Positions 19,781 to 30,182 of a DNA stretch of 43,665 nt are shown piece after piece. The translations under genes were made by a program, and so were the position numbers. The stretch comes from Chloroflexota bacterium (GTDB lineage Bacteria > Chloroflexota > Anaerolineae > UBA4142 > SHND01), in NCBI GenBank assembly GCA_029778615.1, contig JAKOPZ010000046.1, positions 1 through 43,665 on the forward strand, written 5' to 3'. The notes beneath the pieces were generated by a model. The model ran no database searches. It saw only the letters and a list, made by a program, of their open reading frames with translations, and was not told where the DNA came from. Each line of letters begins with the position of its first letter. Position 1 is the stretch's first letter.

Positions 19781-22760
19781 ATGGCGAACGAATATCGCTT
19801 GTATCTGCTCGGCGGGTTTCGGCTCGAACGTGACGGGGCGCGCATTCCACTCTATTCGCGCAAAGTGGAATCGTTGTTGGCGTACCTCGCGCTCTTTCCG
19901 CAAGAACACGCGCGCGAAAAACTTGCCGCGCTGTTGTGGGGTGATTCGACGGATGAACAAGCGCGCGTCGCTCCGCCGCGCGCTCAACAATCTCCGCCAA
20001 CAACTGGGTACGGACGCTTTGCTGGCAGACCGCGACACGGTGCAGTTGAATCCCGATTTTCCGCTGTGGGTGGACACGCGCGAATTCCAGCCGATTGCCG
20101 ATAGCCGATTGCCGATAGCCGAGCGCGAATTTGCCATTAGCCATCTGCCATCCGCCCTAAGCGATTATGCGGAACTCCTTCCCGCTTTCTATGACGAATG
20201 GATTTTCCCGGTGCGCGAGGAATATCGCGCGCAGTATCTTGACGCGCTCGTCCGTTCTATCGAAAACGCGCGGGCGGCGAGCGAGTACACACAAGCGATT
20301 GCGTTGGGGCAAAAAATTTTGGCGATTGACCGCGCGCACGAAGAGGCGCATCAACATTTGATGTTTTGTTATGCCGCGTTGGGCAATCGCAGCGCGGCAT
20401 TGGCGCAGTACGACGCTTGTGCAAGCGCTCTGCGCGACGAGTTGGGGGTGGAACCCTCAACGGAAACGCGCGCGTTGTATGCGAGCATTCAGAAACAAGA
20501 AGAAACGGGTTCGCGTGCGGCGCGACTCACCAATTTGCCGAAACCGTTGACGAGTTTCGTCGGACGCGAACGCGAGTTAAATGAGATACGCGCGTTGTTA
20601 GGTAGGGGCGAAGCATCGCGTTCGGTGTCCGTTGCCGAACGCACAATGCATTCGCCCCTACGCCTAATCACTCTTGTCGGCGCGGGCGGCAGCGGCAAGA
20701 CACGCCTCGCGCTCGAAATCGGACGCGCGCTCGTGGAAGAATTTGAACAGGGTGTTTGGTTTGTGGACTTGGCGCCATTGTCTGATGCCGCGCTCGTGCC
20801 GCAGCAAATCGCCAAAGCGTTGGGCGTGCAGGAACAGCCAAATGTGCCGCTTACGGAAACACTCGTCGAATTTTTGCGCGAACGCGAATTGTTGTTGATT
20901 CTCGACAATTGCGAACACCTCCTTGACGCGTGCGCGCGCATTGCCCAGTCTCTAATCTCCAGTTCTCCAGTCTCTATCTTGGCGACAAGCCGCGAAGGAT
21001 TGAACATCGCGGGAGAACAGGTCTATCCCGTTGCGCCGTTGGCGGTGCCGCGCGTGGAAAAATTTTCGCTCGCGCACTTGGCGCAAGAATTTTCTGCAGT
21101 GCGTTTGTTTGTGGAACGCGCGCGTTTGGCGCAGCCGCAATTTATTTTGGACGACGTAAACGCGGCATTTGTGATTCAGATTTGTACACGGCTCGATGGG
21201 ATTCCGCTCGCGATTGAACTTGCTGCCGCACGCGTAAAACAGATGCAGGTGCGCGAGATTGCCGCACGGCTCGACCAACGTTTCGATTTGCTCGTCGGCG
21301 CGCGGACTGCGTTACCGCGTCAACAAACACTGCGCGCGTTGATGGATTGGTCACATGATTTGTTGAATGATGCGGAAAAAATTTTATTCCGCCGCGTGAG
21401 TGCGTTTGCAGGCGGTTGGACAATTGAGCGCGCGGAAGAGATTTGCGCGGATGATTCATTGCCGCGCGCGAAAATTTTGGACACGCTGCTGCGGCTTGTT
21501 GACAAGTCGCTGGTCATTCTGACGGACGGCGACGAAACGCGCTACACAATGCTTGAAACGATTCGCGAATATGCGCGCGAAAATTTACGCATGGCGAACG
21601 AGCTCGAGCCATTGCGCGCGAAACACTATCGGTCTTGCACCGCGTTTGCCGAACGCGCCGATGCCGCACTGTGGAATGACGACGAAAAAAAATGGATGCA
21701 AGTTTTTGAAGTGGAACACAACAATTTGCGCGCCGCGCTCGAATGGAGCATCGAACGCGCGACGCCCGAAACGAAACTTGGCGCGACGATGCGGCTCGCG
21801 GGGGCATTGGCGCATTTTTGGAATTCGGGCGGTTACATTGTGGAAGGGGAACAATGGCTCCACCGCGCGTTGAACCTGGATGAGCGCGCGCGAAATTCGG
21901 CGCATTGTGCGCGCGCGTTGACCGGCGCGGGTTCGATGGCATGGCGGCGCGGTGACTTTGAAGGCGCGATTGGATTTCATTCACGCGCGCTAGAGTTGTA
22001 CCGCGCGAACGCGGATTGGTGGGGCATGGCGTTGGCATTGAACAATTTGGGCGTTCAAAGCGACCAAGCGGGCGATTCCCCGCGCGCCATCGAACTCTAT
22101 CAGGAAGGATTGACCATCGCGCGTGAAAAAAGTTTGGACCGCATCGCGTCGTGGCTGTTGAATAATTTGGGCACGCTGTATATGGACGCGAAAAATCTAG
22201 CGCAAGCGAAACAGTGTTTTGAAGAATGTTTGGTGCTTGCCGAAAAAACGCGTTCACAAAGCACGGCAGCGTTTGTGTTGCACAATTTGGGTGATGTCGC
22301 GTTGTATGGGAAAGATTTTGCAAGCGCGTTGAATTTTTACGACACGAGTCTGCGCGCGGGACAAGCGTTGGGTTCCGCCGACCTCATCGCAGCAAATCAG
22401 TTGTTTCGCGGTTGGACCAAATATGCGATGAATTTGTCGGCGGACGCGTTGACCGACGCGCGTGCCGCGCTGCGACTCCTCTACGAACTGGGCGAAAGAC
22501 CGCAAATTGCTACGGCACTCGACGTAATGGCGGTGCTGCTGGCAGAGCAAAATCATCAAGCCGCCGCGCGCTTGTTTGGCGCGGCGGAAAAACTACACGC
22601 CGAGCTGCATTATCCGTTGGAGCAAGTCTTTCAAGCAGGGTACGAAAGCGCGCGCGCAGCTTTGAGCAAGAACATGGGTGCGGAAGCGTTTGAACACTCG
22701 CGGAAGCAAGGACAAAGCATGTCACTGGAGAAAGCGGTCAACCTCGCGTTCATGGAATAG
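19781..22760 (+). CDS. BTAD/NB-ARC-type ATPase/TPR regulator, frameshifted near its N-terminus
   Basis: About 993 residues if repaired. The N-terminus reads MANEYRLYLLGGFRLERDG, then SRKVESLLAYL and LAALLWGDSTDEQA from 19781. At 19961-19967 (GCGCGCG) the frame shifts: the downstream protein (ASLRRALNNLRQQLG and onward) continues in another frame, as if two bases of a GC run were lost. The rest is intact: BTAD, P-loop GAGGSGKTR near 300, Walker B LLLILDNCEHLL near 370, ATSRE, and TPR repeats to the end (DNLGVQ-type NNLG motifs). Either this is a disrupted gene, an assembly error, or a slippage switch. Three DNA repeats are translated within it (20090-20156, 20602-20661, 20945-20979). It has the same architecture as the gene at 11790. 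Confidence 0.8.
20090..20156. repeat. Heptamer array inside the second BTAD gene
   Basis: Units GCCGATT and GCCGATA alternate four times. After a short gap come GCCATTA, GCCATCT and GCCATCC. It is translated as a linker within the BTAD domain. The same GCCATCT and GCCATTA units recur at 34386-34399. Confidence 0.8.
20602..20661. repeat. GTAGGGGCGAAGCAT-type palindrome inside the second BTAD gene
   Basis: GTAGGGGCGAAGCAT (20602-20616) is matched by an inverted copy ending CGCCCCTAC (20646-20661). The inner stem is GCGTTCGG / CCGAACGC. It is read in frame between the LTSFVGRE motif and the first ATPase strand, where related proteins have a short loop. The same element occurs between genes at 23426-23497. 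Confidence 0.82.
20945..20979. repeat. Short CAGTCTC-type array inside the second BTAD gene
   Basis: Units of 7-8 bases (CAGTCTC, TAATCTC, CAGTTCTC, CAGTCTC) are translated just before the ATSRE motif of the ATPase. The protein length there stays close to that of the first BTAD protein, so the array seems to replace rather than add residues. Confidence 0.6.
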
Positions 22761-22905
22761 TTTGCAAATTCTGCGGTCAAACCTTTGGTGTAGCTCTTTT
22801 GTAGCTTTCGGTTGCTACAATGGCATCAAGAGTTCGGAAATACGGACGAACCAAAAAATCCAAGATTCATGGCATCACAATCCGATGCCGCAGGAGGCAA
22901 TCGAA

Positions 22906-23322
22906 ATGAAGACCCAAATCACAATCACCGAAGGATTACAACCGAATCACAATCTCGGCGGTTTGAAAATCAAACCGCAAATCGTCAACGCCTTGTCACA
23001 GAATCACAATCAAGGCGGCTTGAAAGTGAAACCGCAACTCGTCAACGCCTTGTCGCAGAACCACAATCTCGGCACGTTGCGCGTCAAACCGCAACTCGTC
23101 AACGCCTTGTCGCAGAATCACAATCAGGTTGGGCTGAAAGTCAAAGTGCAACTCGTCAGTGCCTTGTCACAGAATCACAATCTCGGCCCGCTCCAAATCA
23201 AACCACAAATCGTCAACGCGTTGTCCCAAAATCACAATCAAGGGGGCTTGAAAATCCAAGTACAAGGGATGCGCGGCATTCATCTCAATCACAACCTCGG
23301 CGGCTTGAAAGTGAATCGCTAA
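22906..23322 (+). CDS. 138-residue protein of seven 19-residue NHN repeats
   Basis: The start is the ATG at 22906, 8 bases after a perfect AGGAGG; a longer open frame from 22678 overlaps the BTAD gene and is rejected. After a 13-residue head (MKTQITITEGLQP), six 19-residue units and an 11-residue seventh follow. The consensus is NHN-(L/Q)-GGLK-(V/I)-KPQ-(I/L)-VNALSQ. The fourth position alternates strictly L, Q, L, Q, L, Q, L, giving a 38-residue higher-order unit. Repeats differ at many synonymous sites, which argues for selection on protein. There is no signal peptide, membrane segment, Cys or known catalytic motif. Alternating hydrophobic residues with Asn/Gln ladders suggest stacked beta-strands (solenoid or amyloid-like); this is inference. 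A terminator follows at 23376. I do not recognise the family. Confidence 0.85.
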   Translation: MKTQITITEGLQPNHNLGGLKIKPQIVNALSQNHNQGGLKVKPQLVNALSQNHNLGTLRVKPQLVNALSQNHNQVGLKVKVQLVSALSQNHNLGPLQIKPQIVNALSQNHNQGGLKIQVQGMRGIHLNHNLGGLKVNR

Positions 23323-23375
23323 GCGTCGGTCGCACATCATCCGTTGAATACTGCACAGACGATTTCAAACAAAAA

Positions 23376-23402
23376 GGACGTTGCTCGCCAACGTCTTTTT
23401 TG
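23376..23402 (+). terminator. Intrinsic terminator after the NHN-repeat gene
   Basis: The stem GACGTT / AACGTC has a 7-base loop, is preceded by A-rich sequence and is followed by a T run. It lies about 55 bases after the stop codon. Confidence 0.88.
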
Positions 23403-23425
23403 TTAATATCGTCGCCGTCTATCGT

Positions 23426-23497
23426 GTAAGGGCGAAGCATTTTCAGACACGCTCGCGCATCGAGTCGCATCCGCGAATGAAAATGCTTCGCCCCTAC
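23426..23497. repeat. GTAGGGGCGAAGCAT-type palindrome between genes
   Basis: The arms at 23426-23445 and 23478-23497 match at 19 of 20 positions (GTAAGGGCGAAGCATTTTCA and its inverse). This is the same element as the one inside the BTAD gene at 20602. It ends 12 bases before the start of the TPR gene. Confidence 0.88.
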
Positions 23498-23509
23498 CAT
23501 TCACCACAC

Positions 23510-24598
23510 ATGTCCGACCCCGCCGACCTCGCCGTTGAACTCTTTAATCAAGCATTGGAATCCCGCGCACAGGGCGATTTGGAACGCGCGCAAGAATTGT
23601 GCGTGCAAGCGATTGTGTTTATTCAAAATGCCGACGGCGAAAATTCTCCCGATGCCGCGAATTTGTTGAATGTTCTCGCGTCCATACGCGACGAACGCGG
23701 GGACTATGAAGGCGCGATAGAGGCAGCACAACGCGCAGTGAAAATTGTTGACGCGCTCGGCGACGATTTTTCGGGAGACGATGCCGCGCATGTTCGGATT
23801 GAAGCGTGGAGCCGCCTCGGCAATTTGCAACGTCACCTTGCGCGCTATCCCGAAGCCGAAATCATTTTGAAACGCGCACTCGCGTTGGCAATCGCTGAAT
23901 TTGGCGAAGCGAGCGATAAAGCATCCAACGCGCGCAACAATCTCGGTATTCTTTACAAATACACGGGTAAATTCGACGACGCGAAAATTTTGTACGAAAC
24001 CGCGTTAGAAAATATCGAACGCGAATACAGACGCGAACACATTTCCACCGCGTCGCTGTATCACAATCTCGGCGGACTCGAACATGCGCGCGGAAATTTT
24101 GCCGAAGGCGAAAAACCCGCGCGCAAAGCGTGGGAAATTCGAGCGAACGCTTTAGGTTCGCAACATCCCAACGCGCTCGCCGATGCGGTCGCGTATGCGG
24201 GCGTACTCGACGGACTCGAACGCTACGACGAATCGGAAACAATTTATCGCGATGTTCTGGTAGAGTACGAAAAATTGTATCGCGCCGAACATTACGAAAT
24301 CGCCGCTGTGCTGCACAATCTCGGCAATGTGCGTTTTGCGCGCGGCGATTATGCCGAAGCGGAAACGTTGATGCGGCGCACACTCGCCATCAAACAAAAA
24401 TTGTTCGGCGACGAACATCCCGACACCGCGCTCTCGATGAACAATCTCGGCGTTCTCTTGCAAGCACAAGGCAAGATTGACGACGCCCGCGAAATGTTTC
24501 AACGCGCGTTGGAAATTTTTCAAGCGACGCTCGGCGATCAACATCCGCAGACGCAGATGGCGCGGGAGAATTGGGGAGAGGTAGCAGGTAGTAGGTAG
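23510..24598 (+). CDS. Kinesin-light-chain-like TPR protein
   Basis: 363 residues from the ATG at 23510; the open frame upstream is only the palindromic repeat. At least seven TPR units of about 42 residues are visible, with phrases such as NNLGILYKYTGKFDDA, HNLGGLEHARGNFAEGE, HNLGNVRFARGDYAEAE and NNLGVLLQAQGKIDDA. GxxHPxTA linkers between them are typical of the TPR_12/kinesin light chain class. There is no signal peptide and no second domain. Its role is presumably protein-protein contact in the cytoplasm. The last residues (EVAGSR) and the stop codon are written by the start of a heptamer array, so the original C-terminus may have been overwritten. Neighbours are the NHN-repeat gene upstream and an MFS gene downstream. 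Confidence 0.85.
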   Translation: MSDPADLAVELFNQALESRAQGDLERAQELCVQAIVFIQNADGENSPDAANLLNVLASIRDERGDYEGAIEAAQRAVKIVDALGDDFSGDDAAHVRIEAWSRLGNLQRHLARYPEAEIILKRALALAIAEFGEASDKASNARNNLGILYKYTGKFDDAKILYETALENIEREYRREHISTASLYHNLGGLEHARGNFAEGEKPARKAWEIRANALGSQHPNALADAVAYAGVLDGLERYDESETIYRDVLVEYEKLYRAEHYEIAAVLHNLGNVRFARGDYAEAETLMRRTLAIKQKLFGDEHPDTALSMNNLGVLLQAQGKIDDAREMFQRALEIFQATLGDQHPQTQMARENWGEVAGSR

Positions 24599-24636
24599 CA
24601 CGTCCTCCCTACTACCTGCTGCTTGCTACCTGCTAC
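24578..24636. repeat. Inverted heptamer arrays (GTAGCAG family)
   Basis: The left arm has GTAGCAG, GTAGTAG and GTAGCA. The right arm, read inversely, has GTAGCAG, GTAGCAA, GCAGCAG and GTAGTAG. It spans the end of the TPR gene and its stop. The same family and layout recur at 36085-36140. Confidence 0.85.
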
Positions 24637-24641
24637 TCAAC

Positions 24642-25853
24642 GTGTCTTTATTCCGTTCCCTCCGCCATCGCTCTTTTCTCCTCCTCTGGCTCGGACAAAC
24701 CATTTCGCGCGTGGGCGATTTCATGTACGAAATTGCGCTCGCGTGGTGGGTGCTAGAAAAAACCGGCGACGCGACGTTGATGGGCGGCGTCCTCGTTGCG
24801 GCGATTACCCCATCTGTTATTTTCTATCTCATCGGTGGCGTTGCGGTGGACAGATTCTCGCGCGTCGGTTTGATGCTCGCGTCGGATGTGGCGCGCGGCG
24901 CGGTGGTGCTGCTCGTCAGTTTTCTCGCCTTTACAGACCAACTGGAGATTTGGGAAATTGTCGCGGCGAGTTTATTTTTTGGAGTTGTAGACGCGTTCTT
25001 TCAACCGGCGTTCAGCGCGCTCGTCCCTCAAATTGTGCCGCCAGAAGATTTGCCGAGCGCGAATTCGCTTTCGAGCATGAGCGTAAATTTGGGACGTGTG
25101 GCAGGTCCGGCGCTGGGTGCGGGTGTCGTCGCGTTGATTGGTTCACCGCTCGCATTTTTAATTAACGGGATTTCGTTTTTCGCGTCCGCGTTGTTTTTGC
25201 TGCCTCTGCTGCACCTCAACATTCCGCGCGCGGTTGCGGAAAAAGGCGCATCCGTTTTGCGCGAGCTGCGCGAAGGATTCGACACCGTACTGCAATCGCA
25301 ATGGCTGTGGATTAGTATTCTCGTGTTTGCCTTGACCAACATCACGCTCGCGGGACCGTATAGCGTCGCGATGCCATTTCTTGTCAACGACAATTTGCAC
25401 GCGAGCGTCGAAATGTTAGGTCTGTTGTATGCGATGTTTTCGCTCGGTTACGTGCTGGGTGGAATTTTTCTGGGGCGTTATGCGCGGATTCGCAAACGCG
25501 GTTGGTTGATGTATGGTGCGGGTACGATTGCGGCATTGCTGCTCGGACTGTTTGGCTTGCTGCCGCCCTTATGGGTTTTGATTGCTGCCGCGCTGTGCAA
25601 CGGCGCGCTTTTGGAAATGGGGCATTTGACGTGGGTCAACACGCTGCAAGAAATGGTGCCGAATGAAAAGTTGGGGCGCGTGGTGAGCATTGACAACATG
25701 GGTTCGTTCGCGTTACTGCCAATCGGTTTCTTGCTTGCGGGGTGGGCGACGGAACAATTTGGCGCGCCGATGGTTTTTATCAGCGGCGGGCTGTTCACCG
25801 CAATCGTTTCGGCGGCAGGATTGTTGGTACCGGCGATTCGCAATTTGGACTGA
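24642..25853 (+). CDS. MFS transporter (MFS_3/EntS-like exporter)
   Basis: 403 residues starting at GTG 24642. It has about 12 membrane segments. The N-terminal pattern SLRHRSFLLLWLGQTISRVGDFMYEIAL matches the MFS_3 drug or siderophore exporter class. VDRFSRVGLMLASDVARG carries the loop between segments 2 and 3, and FFQPAFSALVPQIV, LPSANSL and GPALGAGVVALIG fall in segments 4-5. The substrate cannot be inferred. It starts just after an inverted heptamer array, 43 bases past the TPR gene, and could be co-transcribed with it. It converges on the BrnA gene. Confidence 0.88.
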   Translation: MSLFRSLRHRSFLLLWLGQTISRVGDFMYEIALAWWVLEKTGDATLMGGVLVAAITPSVIFYLIGGVAVDRFSRVGLMLASDVARGAVVLLVSFLAFTDQLEIWEIVAASLFFGVVDAFFQPAFSALVPQIVPPEDLPSANSLSSMSVNLGRVAGPALGAGVVALIGSPLAFLINGISFFASALFLLPLLHLNIPRAVAEKGASVLRELREGFDTVLQSQWLWISILVFALTNITLAGPYSVAMPFLVNDNLHASVEMLGLLYAMFSLGYVLGGIFLGRYARIRKRGWLMYGAGTIAALLLGLFGLLPPLWVLIAAALCNGALLEMGHLTWVNTLQEMVPNEKLGRVVSIDNMGSFALLPIGFLLAGWATEQFGAPMVFISGGLFTAIVSAAGLLVPAIRNLD

Positions 25854-25907
25854 TAAAAAAAACGGGGCAATTGTTTCGCTCGGATTTTTTTGGTGGTTAC
25901 AAGGAAT

Positions 25908-26204
25908 TTACTCGCTCGCTTTTGGGTGCGCTGCCGCCATTGCCTTTTTCAGCACTGTTTCGCGTACGCCTTGTTTGCGGAGACTGGAAACAAGTTTTTT
26001 TACTTCTGGCTTGCTTTCGAGTGTTTCCAAGTCCTCGCGTAATCCTTGTCCCACATACGCGCGAATCAAGGGTTGATAGCCCGAAAAACCGCGCTGTGGC
26101 GCAACACGTTTCAAATCCTCAATCACATCGGCGGGCATCCGCAACGTAATCGTCGTCATTGGGCGATTCTTGGCAAGTCGAGTTTTCAATTTACTGCTCT
26201 TCAT
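25908..26204 (-). CDS. brnA: BrnA-type antitoxin
   Basis: 98 residues. The central part, MTTITLRMPADVIEDLKRVA followed by GYQPLIRAYVGQGLRED, is the ribbon-helix-helix and C-terminal pattern of BrnA/CopG antitoxins. It overlaps the end of the BrnT gene by 14 bases, the usual toxin-first order of this module. The protein binds its toxin and represses the operon. The last 35 residues (LRKQGVRETVLKKAMAAA) are helical and less typical. It is intact although the toxin gene is broken. The surrounding DNA is AT-richer than the flanking genes, consistent with a mobile module. Confidence 0.78.
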   Translation of the reverse strand: MKSSKLKTRLAKNRPMTTITLRMPADVIEDLKRVAPQRGFSGYQPLIRAYVGQGLREDLETLESKPEVKKLVSSLRKQGVRETVLKKAMAAAHPKASE

Positions 26205-26481
26205 AGCGTTTCCGTTCGGGTTTGGTTGCTTTACGTGCGGAAATCAAGCGAATGGCTTTGCGCCAAACATAGGCGACGTAAAGCAATGACCACTTTTTCG
26301 TCAGACCCACAACTGCCTCACGCGCTTCATCATCAACCTCTCACGCATCCACCATTTGCACAAAGGGGTCCAGAAATACTTGGCACGCTTCTTGAAAGGT
26401 GACCCCGTGTTTGGCAACGTTCGCCGCCTTTTCACTGTCCCATTCAAAATCAATGCCGTCAACTTTGTGCGTAACGTTCAT
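26191..26481 (-). pseudogene. brnT: BrnT-type ribonuclease toxin gene with an in-frame TGA
   Basis: Read from the ATG at 26481, the protein begins MNVTHKVDGIDFEWDSEKAA, continues NVAKHGVTFQEACQVF and DPFVQMVDA, and then meets TGA at 26341-26343 (codon 47). The same frame continues with EVDDEAREAVVG, LLYVAYVWR, IRLISARKATKPERKRYEEQ and a stop at 26191. Both halves together form a normal BrnT (DUF497) of about 97 residues, with the WDxxKxxxNxxKHG motif and the ISARKAT motif. Only one codon is wrong. It is most simply an inactivated toxin; a base-call error cannot be excluded. Confidence 0.85.
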
Positions 26482-26488
26482 CGTGTTT

Positions 26489-26517
26489 AGTTTATGCCAA
26501 CGTATTTACATTGTCAA
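26489..26517 (-). promoter_or_regulatory. Promoter and probable operator of brnTA (leaderless)
   Basis: TTGACA, 17 bases, then TAAACT, with the ATG only 7 bases after the -10 box, so the transcript is probably leaderless. CGTATT and AATACG form an inverted repeat with a 9-base spacer across the -35 region, a candidate BrnA operator. Confidence 0.75.
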
Positions 26518-26534
26518 TACGCTTGATTTGAGAA

Positions 26535-26575
26535 ACAGAAAACCCGTCCTTGTAAGGACGGGTTTCGTTTTTTCA
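26535..26575 (-). terminator. Intrinsic terminator of metK
   Basis: The stem AAACCCGTCC / GGACGGGTTT (26540-26565) lies 14 bases past the metK stop. T-rich sequence follows on both strands. Confidence 0.85.
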
Positions 26576-26578
26576 AAA

Positions 26579-27793
26579 CTATTTTCCGTTTAATCCCGCT
26601 TCCGCGCGCAGGATTTCTGCCTTGTCCATTGCTTCCCATGGCGCGTCAATGTCGTGACGCCCAAAGTGTCCATACGCGGCAGTCGCTTGATAAATTGGGC
26701 GGCGCAAATTCAAATCGCGAATGATTGCCGCCGGACGCAAATCGAAATGCGCGCGCACGAGTTCCATAATTTTGTCGTGCGGAATTTTTTCGGTGCCGAA
26801 CGTTTCCGCGTTAATCGAAACGGGATGCGCCACACCAATCGCATACGCGACTTGGAGTTCAAAGCGTTCCGCGAGTCCCGCGGCGACAACATTTTTCGCC
26901 ACGTAACGCGCAGCATACGCGGCGCTGCGGTCCACCTTGGTCGGGTCTTTGCCGCTGAACGCGCCGCCACCGTGACGCGCCACGCCGCCATACGTGTCCA
27001 CAATAATTTTTCGTCCCGTTAGTCCCGCGTCGCCCATCGGTCCGCCAATGAAAAATCTGCCCGTCGGATTCACAAAATATTTTGTGTTTTCATCTAGCAG
27101 TTCTTCAGGCACCACCGATTCAATCACGTATCTACGAATGTCGGAGGCAATTTTCTTTTGGTCCAAATCTTGCCAGTGCTGGGTTGAAATGACGATGGTC
27201 TCGACGCGTTTGGGTCGCCCATGCGCGTACTCGACCGTCACTTGCGATTTGCCGTCCGGACCCAGATACGGCAGCACGCCATCTTTGCGAACTTCGGCGA
27301 GCCGTTTCGTCAATTTGTGCGCGAGCGAAATCGTCAGCGGCATGTACTCTGCGGTCTCGTTGCACGCGAATCCAATCATCATCCCTTGGTCGCCCGCGCC
27401 AATGCGGTCAATCGGGTCGGTGTCGCCCTCGCGTTCTTCCAGCGCGTGGCTCACCCCGCGGTCAATATCCGGCGATTGCTTTTTGATGGAAACGGTAATG
27501 CCCGCCGTTTTGTAATCCAGACAATACTTGCTGTCGGTGTAACCAATTTTTTCAAGCGTGTCACGCGCAATATCGTACGCGTCAAAGTACGCGGTGGTCG
27601 TAATTTCGCCCATCACCGCGACCAGTCCACCGCTGGCAGCCGTTTCACACGCAACGCGTCCATACGGGTCAACCGCAAAAATCGCATCGAGGACGCCGTC
27701 GGAAATTTGGTCACAAACTTTGTCGGGATGCCCCTCTGTCACCGATTCCGAAGTGAACAAGAGTTTGGGCGAAGTCATGAATGTTGTTGACAT
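26579..27793 (-). CDS. metK: S-adenosylmethionine synthase
   Basis: 404 residues (399 if the second ATG at 27778 is used; neither has a clear ribosome site). It makes S-adenosylmethionine from methionine and ATP in the cytoplasm. Seen: [20 protein letters not shown] with the catalytic His and Asp, the [16 protein letters not shown] loop, [20 protein letters not shown] with the P-loop-like segment and [19 protein letters not shown]. All family signatures are present and the length is normal. It lies downstream of ahcY on the same strand, with only a heptamer-array spacer between them. With ahcY, the kinase, mtnA and the fusion at the right edge it forms a SAM-cycle region. Confidence 0.97.
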   Translation of the reverse strand: MSTTFMTSPKLLFTSESVTEGHPDKVCDQISDGVLDAIFAVDPYGRVACETAASGGLVAVMGEITTTAYFDAYDIARDTLEKIGYTDSKYCLDYKTAGITVSIKKQSPDIDRGVSHALEEREGDTDPIDRIGAGDQGMMIGFACNETAEYMPLTISLAHKLTKRLAEVRKDGVLPYLGPDGKSQVTVEYAHGRPKRVETIVISTQHWQDLDQKKIASDIRRYVIESVVPEELLDENTKYFVNPTGRFFIGGPMGDAGLTGRKIIVDTYGGVARHGGGAFSGKDPTKVDRSAAYAARYVAKNVVAAGLAERFELQVAYAIGVAHPVSINAETFGTEKIPHDKIMELVRAHFDLRPAAIIRDLNLRRPIYQATAAYGHFGRHDIDAPWEAMDKAEILRAEAGLNGK

Positions 27794-27801
27794 GGTTTTT
27801 C

Positions 27802-27884
27802 GATTTATGATTTATGATTTTGGATTTATGATTTGTCACGACGTGGAGAGTGAAATCAAAAATCATAAATCAACAATCATAAAT
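27802..27884. repeat. Inverted heptamer arrays (GATTTAT family) between metK and ahcY
   Basis: Units GATTTAT, GATTTAT, GATTTTG, GATTTAT and GATTTGT at 27802-27836. Complementary units AATCAAA, AATCATA, AATCAAC and AATCATA follow from 27854. They fill the whole spacer between the two genes. Confidence 0.85.
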
Positions 27885-27886
27885 TT

Positions 27887-29216
<1,330 letters not shown>

Positions 29217-29239
<23 letters not shown>

Positions 29240-30182
29240 TTAACTCCTCCCATTCTCCGAATTCTTTTCTAAAGCGTTCGATAAATTCTTCTAGCGTGTA
29301 GCGGTGGCTTTGCGTGCCGTATTGTTCGAGCGCATACGTTGCGGCGAGCGAGCCGAGCCGTCCGGTAAATTCCCACGAAAATTTGTGCAGCACCCCTTTG
29401 ACAATCCCCGCGCGGTATGCGTCGCCGGTGCCGGTGGGTTCACCAATTTGGCGCGGCGGCGCAATCGGAATTTCAATGACACGTCCGCGATGGTGAATTT
29501 TGGAACCTTTTTCGCCGTAGGTGACAATCAACGTTTCGGTGGACGCCGCAATTTGTTCGTCATTCCAACCCGTTTTGTTTTTCAACATTTCCAATTCGTA
29601 ATCGTTCAACACAATCATTTTGGAACCCGTACATCCCTCGCGCAAATCCTCGCCGCTCAAACGAATGATTTGCTGCGACGCGTCATAAATGTACGGAATA
29701 CCCAGCTCTTTGCACTCGGCAACGTACTGCACCATCGCGCGCGGGTCGTTCGGCGAAATCACCGCGAGTTCGATGCCGCCATTCACATGGTCTTGAAACG
29801 AAACGAGATGTGCGTGCGCCATCGCGCCGGTGTAAAACGAAGCGATTTGATTTTGCGATTTGTCGGTGGAAACAAAAAACGACGCGGTAAATTCGTCGGG
29901 GATAGCAATGATGGCGGACGTATCAATGTAATGCAATTCGAGCCAGCGGCGGTAATCTTCAAAATCTTCGCCGACCGTCGCCATAATTTTGGGACGTTCG
30001 CCGAGCAGCGCGAGATTGTACGCGATGTTGGTCGCAATCCCGCCGCGCTGTTTCTTCATCGAATCCACAAGAAACGAAACACTAATCTCGTGAATTTTTT
30101 CGGGGAGGATATGGTCCTTGAAATACCCCGGAAAGGACATGATGTAATCGTAGGCAATGCTGCCGGTGATGACGACGCTCAA
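29217..30182 (-). CDS. PfkB-family sugar/nucleoside kinase, possibly adenosine kinase
   Basis: 321 residues. The start is TTG at 30182, supported by GGAG 8 bases upstream. PfkB signatures: RGGIATNIAYNLALLG (first signature) and EPTGTGDAYRAG (anion hole and catalytic Asp). The lid region near 100-130 fits the family. Family members phosphorylate ribose, fructose or nucleosides. The neighbours ahcY and metK make adenosine a plausible substrate, since AhcY releases it (inference). The last residues (RLETRD) and the TAG stop are written by the heptamer array at 29212-29239, so the true C-terminus may have been replaced. An AT-rich 250-base gap precedes it. Confidence 0.87.

Noticed and set aside
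19740-19960. Alternative N-terminus of the second BTAD gene in the downstream frame
   Set aside because: The sequence has no BTAD character. The true N-terminus lies in the other frame from 19781.
22945-23322. CRISPR-like array of 57-base repeats
   Set aside because: The repeats adjoin without spacers, keep one reading frame and differ synonymously, so this is a repeat protein gene.
22906-23322. Multi-core RiPP precursor
   Set aside because: No modification enzyme, protease or dedicated exporter signature lies nearby except a generic MFS gene, and the core lacks Cys/Ser/Thr enrichment. Not excluded, but unsupported.
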